From contig CAIVQM010000466.1 in NCBI GenBank assembly GCA_903908025.1, forward strand, positions 1 through 6,355: a DNA stretch of 6,355 bases, given 5' to 3'. The notes beneath the pieces were generated by a model. That model had not been told where the DNA came from, ran no database searches, and was given only the letters and a program-made list of their open reading frames with translations. The position numbers were made by a program, and so were the translations under genes. The DNA comes from an uncultured bacterium (GTDB taxonomy: Bacteria; Actinomycetota; Actinomycetes; S36-B12). Positions 5,889 through 6,355 of this stretch are shown here, one piece after another; the stretch's first letter is position 1; every line of letters starts with the position of its first letter.

Positions 5889-5916
5889 TGAATAGCCTTT
5901 CTATTACTATTCATTG
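5886..5916. promoter_or_regulatory. Inverted repeat, probable XRE operator
   Basis: The plus strand reads CATTGAATAG (5886-5895), then 11 bases, then CTATTCATTG (5907-5916). The arms match in nine of ten positions, with GAATAG/CTATTC perfect. An extra CTATTA (5901-5906) directly abuts the right arm as a tandem near-copy. The repeat covers the start codon and leader of the XRE gene and touches the proposed -10. That is where an autorepressor would bind. It is the most AT-rich patch in the window. Confidence 0.55.
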
Positions 5917-5941
5917 TGCCTGAGGTACCCGGATTGTGCAA
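5913..5941 (-). promoter_or_regulatory. Candidate promoter of the XRE-ImmA-PIN operon
   Basis: On the minus strand TTGCAC (5941-5936) is followed after 17 bases by CACAAT (5918-5913). Both are partial matches to sigma-70-type -35 and -10 boxes, and the spacing is ideal. Transcription would begin near 5906, inside the inverted repeat, consistent with autorepression. No promoter is seen ahead of the two downstream genes, whose starts overlap the preceding stops. Confidence 0.45.
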
Positions 5942-5952
5942 GTAGGCCGGAT

Positions 5953-5980
5953 CGCCTGGTCGCGTTGTGTCGCCAGGGCG
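5953..5980. other. Small hairpin in the spacer between tRNA-Asn and the XRE operon
   Basis: CGCCTGG (5953-5959) can pair with CCAGGGCG (5973-5980) with one bulged base, around a 13-base loop. It lies just upstream of the XRE promoter and next to a longer hairpin. The spacer 5917-6102 shows no gene I can support. Confidence 0.3.
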
Positions 5981-6006
5981 CAGCCGCAGCACCTGGACAT
6001 GGAGAA

Positions 6007-6058
6007 GGCGCAAGACCGGGGGCAGTCCCAGAAAGGACCTGCCTACCCGCCTTGCGCC
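6007..6058. terminator. Long two-tier hairpin downstream of tRNA-Asn
   Basis: The outer arms GGCGCAAG (6007-6014) and CTTGCGCC (6051-6058) pair perfectly. Inside, GGCAGTCC (6021-6028) pairs with GGACCTGCC (6035-6043) with one bulged C, closing a CAGAAA loop. On the minus strand it lies 45 bases past the tRNA-Asn 3' end, so a terminator for that transcript is the simplest role. Neither strand shows a T-tract, so a structured RNA or the end of a mobile element is also possible. Confidence 0.4.
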
Positions 6059-6102
6059 ATCCATCAACACCAAGACCCGAACCACAGGAGTTGAAACGGT
6101 TG

Positions 6103-6175
6103 CTCCCCCATCTGGACTCGAACCAGAAACCCTTCGATTAACAGTCGAATGCTCTGCCAATTGAGCTATGGGGGA
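6103..6175 (-). tRNA. tRNA-Asn (anticodon GTT)
   Basis: The 73-base cloverleaf is complete on the minus strand. The acceptor arms TCCCCCA and TGGGGGA pair, the D-arm begins AGCTCAATTGGCAGAGC, the anticodon stem CGACT..TCGA closes the loop CTGTTAA with anticodon GTT (6142-6140), and the T-arm is CTGGTTCGAGTCCAG. The discriminator is G and CCA is not encoded. It decodes AAC/AAU. Its 3' end faces the XRE-ImmA-PIN operon, the orientation in which integrative elements usually insert beside tRNA genes. Confidence 0.95.
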
Positions 6176-6179
6176 CTAC

Positions 6180-6213
6180 CTCGGTCTCCGAGAAGACCAG
6201 CCTGAGGAGGATA
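6180..6213 (-). promoter_or_regulatory. Candidate -10 and leader of tRNA-Asn
   Basis: On the minus strand TATCCT (6213-6208) is a reasonable actinobacterial -10, placing transcription start near 6201, about 26 bases before the tRNA. No clear -35 is seen. The leader can form a small hairpin, CTCGG (6180-6184) with CCGAG (6188-6192), or alternatively GGTCT (6183-6187) with AGACC (6194-6198). Confidence 0.35.
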
Positions 6214-6259
6214 GCAAGTCAGCCGACCGCCGGACGCAGCCGCCTCCCGTGCGCAGGGG

Positions 6260-6355
6260 TCAGATGCCCATCGCCGAGCGCAGCCGAGCAAGGGCATCGT
6301 CGGCGGCTTCGCGGAGGGCCTCGTTCGAGGGATCAAGGCCCGCGTCGAAGACGAT
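6260..6355 (-). CDS. C-terminal end of an unidentified protein (partial)
   Basis: The minus-strand frame from the window edge reads IVFDAGLDPSNEALREAADD, then ALARLRSAMGI and a TGA stop at 6262-6260. Third codon positions are strongly G/C, as in the neighbouring real genes, and the end looks like an amphipathic helix. This supports a real coding region, but 31 residues are too few to name a family. It is upstream of tRNA-Asn in the same orientation, with about 85 bases between. Confidence 0.55.
   Translation of the reverse strand: MVFDAGLDPSNEALREAADDALARLRSAMGI

Noticed and set aside
5885..6160. Minus-strand 91-residue frame between tRNA-Asn and the XRE gene
   Set aside because: It starts inside the tRNA, runs through the hairpin spacer and promoter, and has no protein-like character.
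1..6355. CRISPR array or long tandem repeats
   Set aside because: No regularly spaced repeats were seen by eye on either strand.

Overview
The window reads as chromosomal DNA from a high-GC Gram-positive (actinobacterial) organism. Three things point there: strong G/C bias at third codon positions, GTG and TTG starts with near-leaderless -10 boxes (for example TAGAGT), and secreted beta-rich Ig-like proteins of a kind common in that phylum. This is an inference from sequence character; no genus can be named.

Layout, left to right. Positions 1-140 hold the right end of an IS3-family insertion sequence: the transposase C-terminus and a probable terminal inverted repeat. An ORF for a small secreted protein (89-757, +) begins inside the IS end and overlaps the transposase stop, so its N-terminus looks chimeric. 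It converges on a large secreted Ig-like surface protein (867-2072, -), whose stop codon lies inside a decayed tRNA, best matched to elongator tRNA-Met (800-876, -). A short divergent gap separates that gene from another secreted protein of unknown function (2141-2818, +). Then come, all on +, a complete DUF167/YggU protein (2873-3172), a toxin-like coding remnant lacking its N-terminus (3171-3368), an intact 57-residue partner ORF (3370-3543) and a YqaB-like HAD phosphatase (3556-4152).

Converging on the phosphatase is a tightly coupled three-gene operon on the minus strand, read from 5888 down to 4181: an XRE-family HTH regulator, an ImmA/IrrE-type zinc metallopeptidase and a PIN-domain nuclease-like protein. 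Each downstream start codon overlaps the preceding stop by four bases (TTGA, then GTGA). An inverted repeat, GAATAG/CTATTC, covers the regulator's 5' end next to a plausible promoter and looks like an autoregulatory operator. The simplest reading is a protease-relieved repression or toxin-antitoxin/anti-phage module: XRE represses and perhaps neutralises, ImmA inactivates XRE on a signal, and PIN is the RNase effector. A hairpin-rich spacer separates the operon from an intact tRNA-Asn(GTT) at 6103-6175, a kind of site often used by integrating elements. The window ends in the C-terminus of an unidentified minus-strand gene (6260-6355).

The genes do not form one pathway. This is an accessory, scarred region: an IS end, a tRNA fossil, a broken toxin-like gene and a compact immunity-type operon beside a tRNA, mixed with housekeeping-type genes (YggU, HAD). 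The XRE-ImmA-PIN operon is the strongest candidate for an interesting system.
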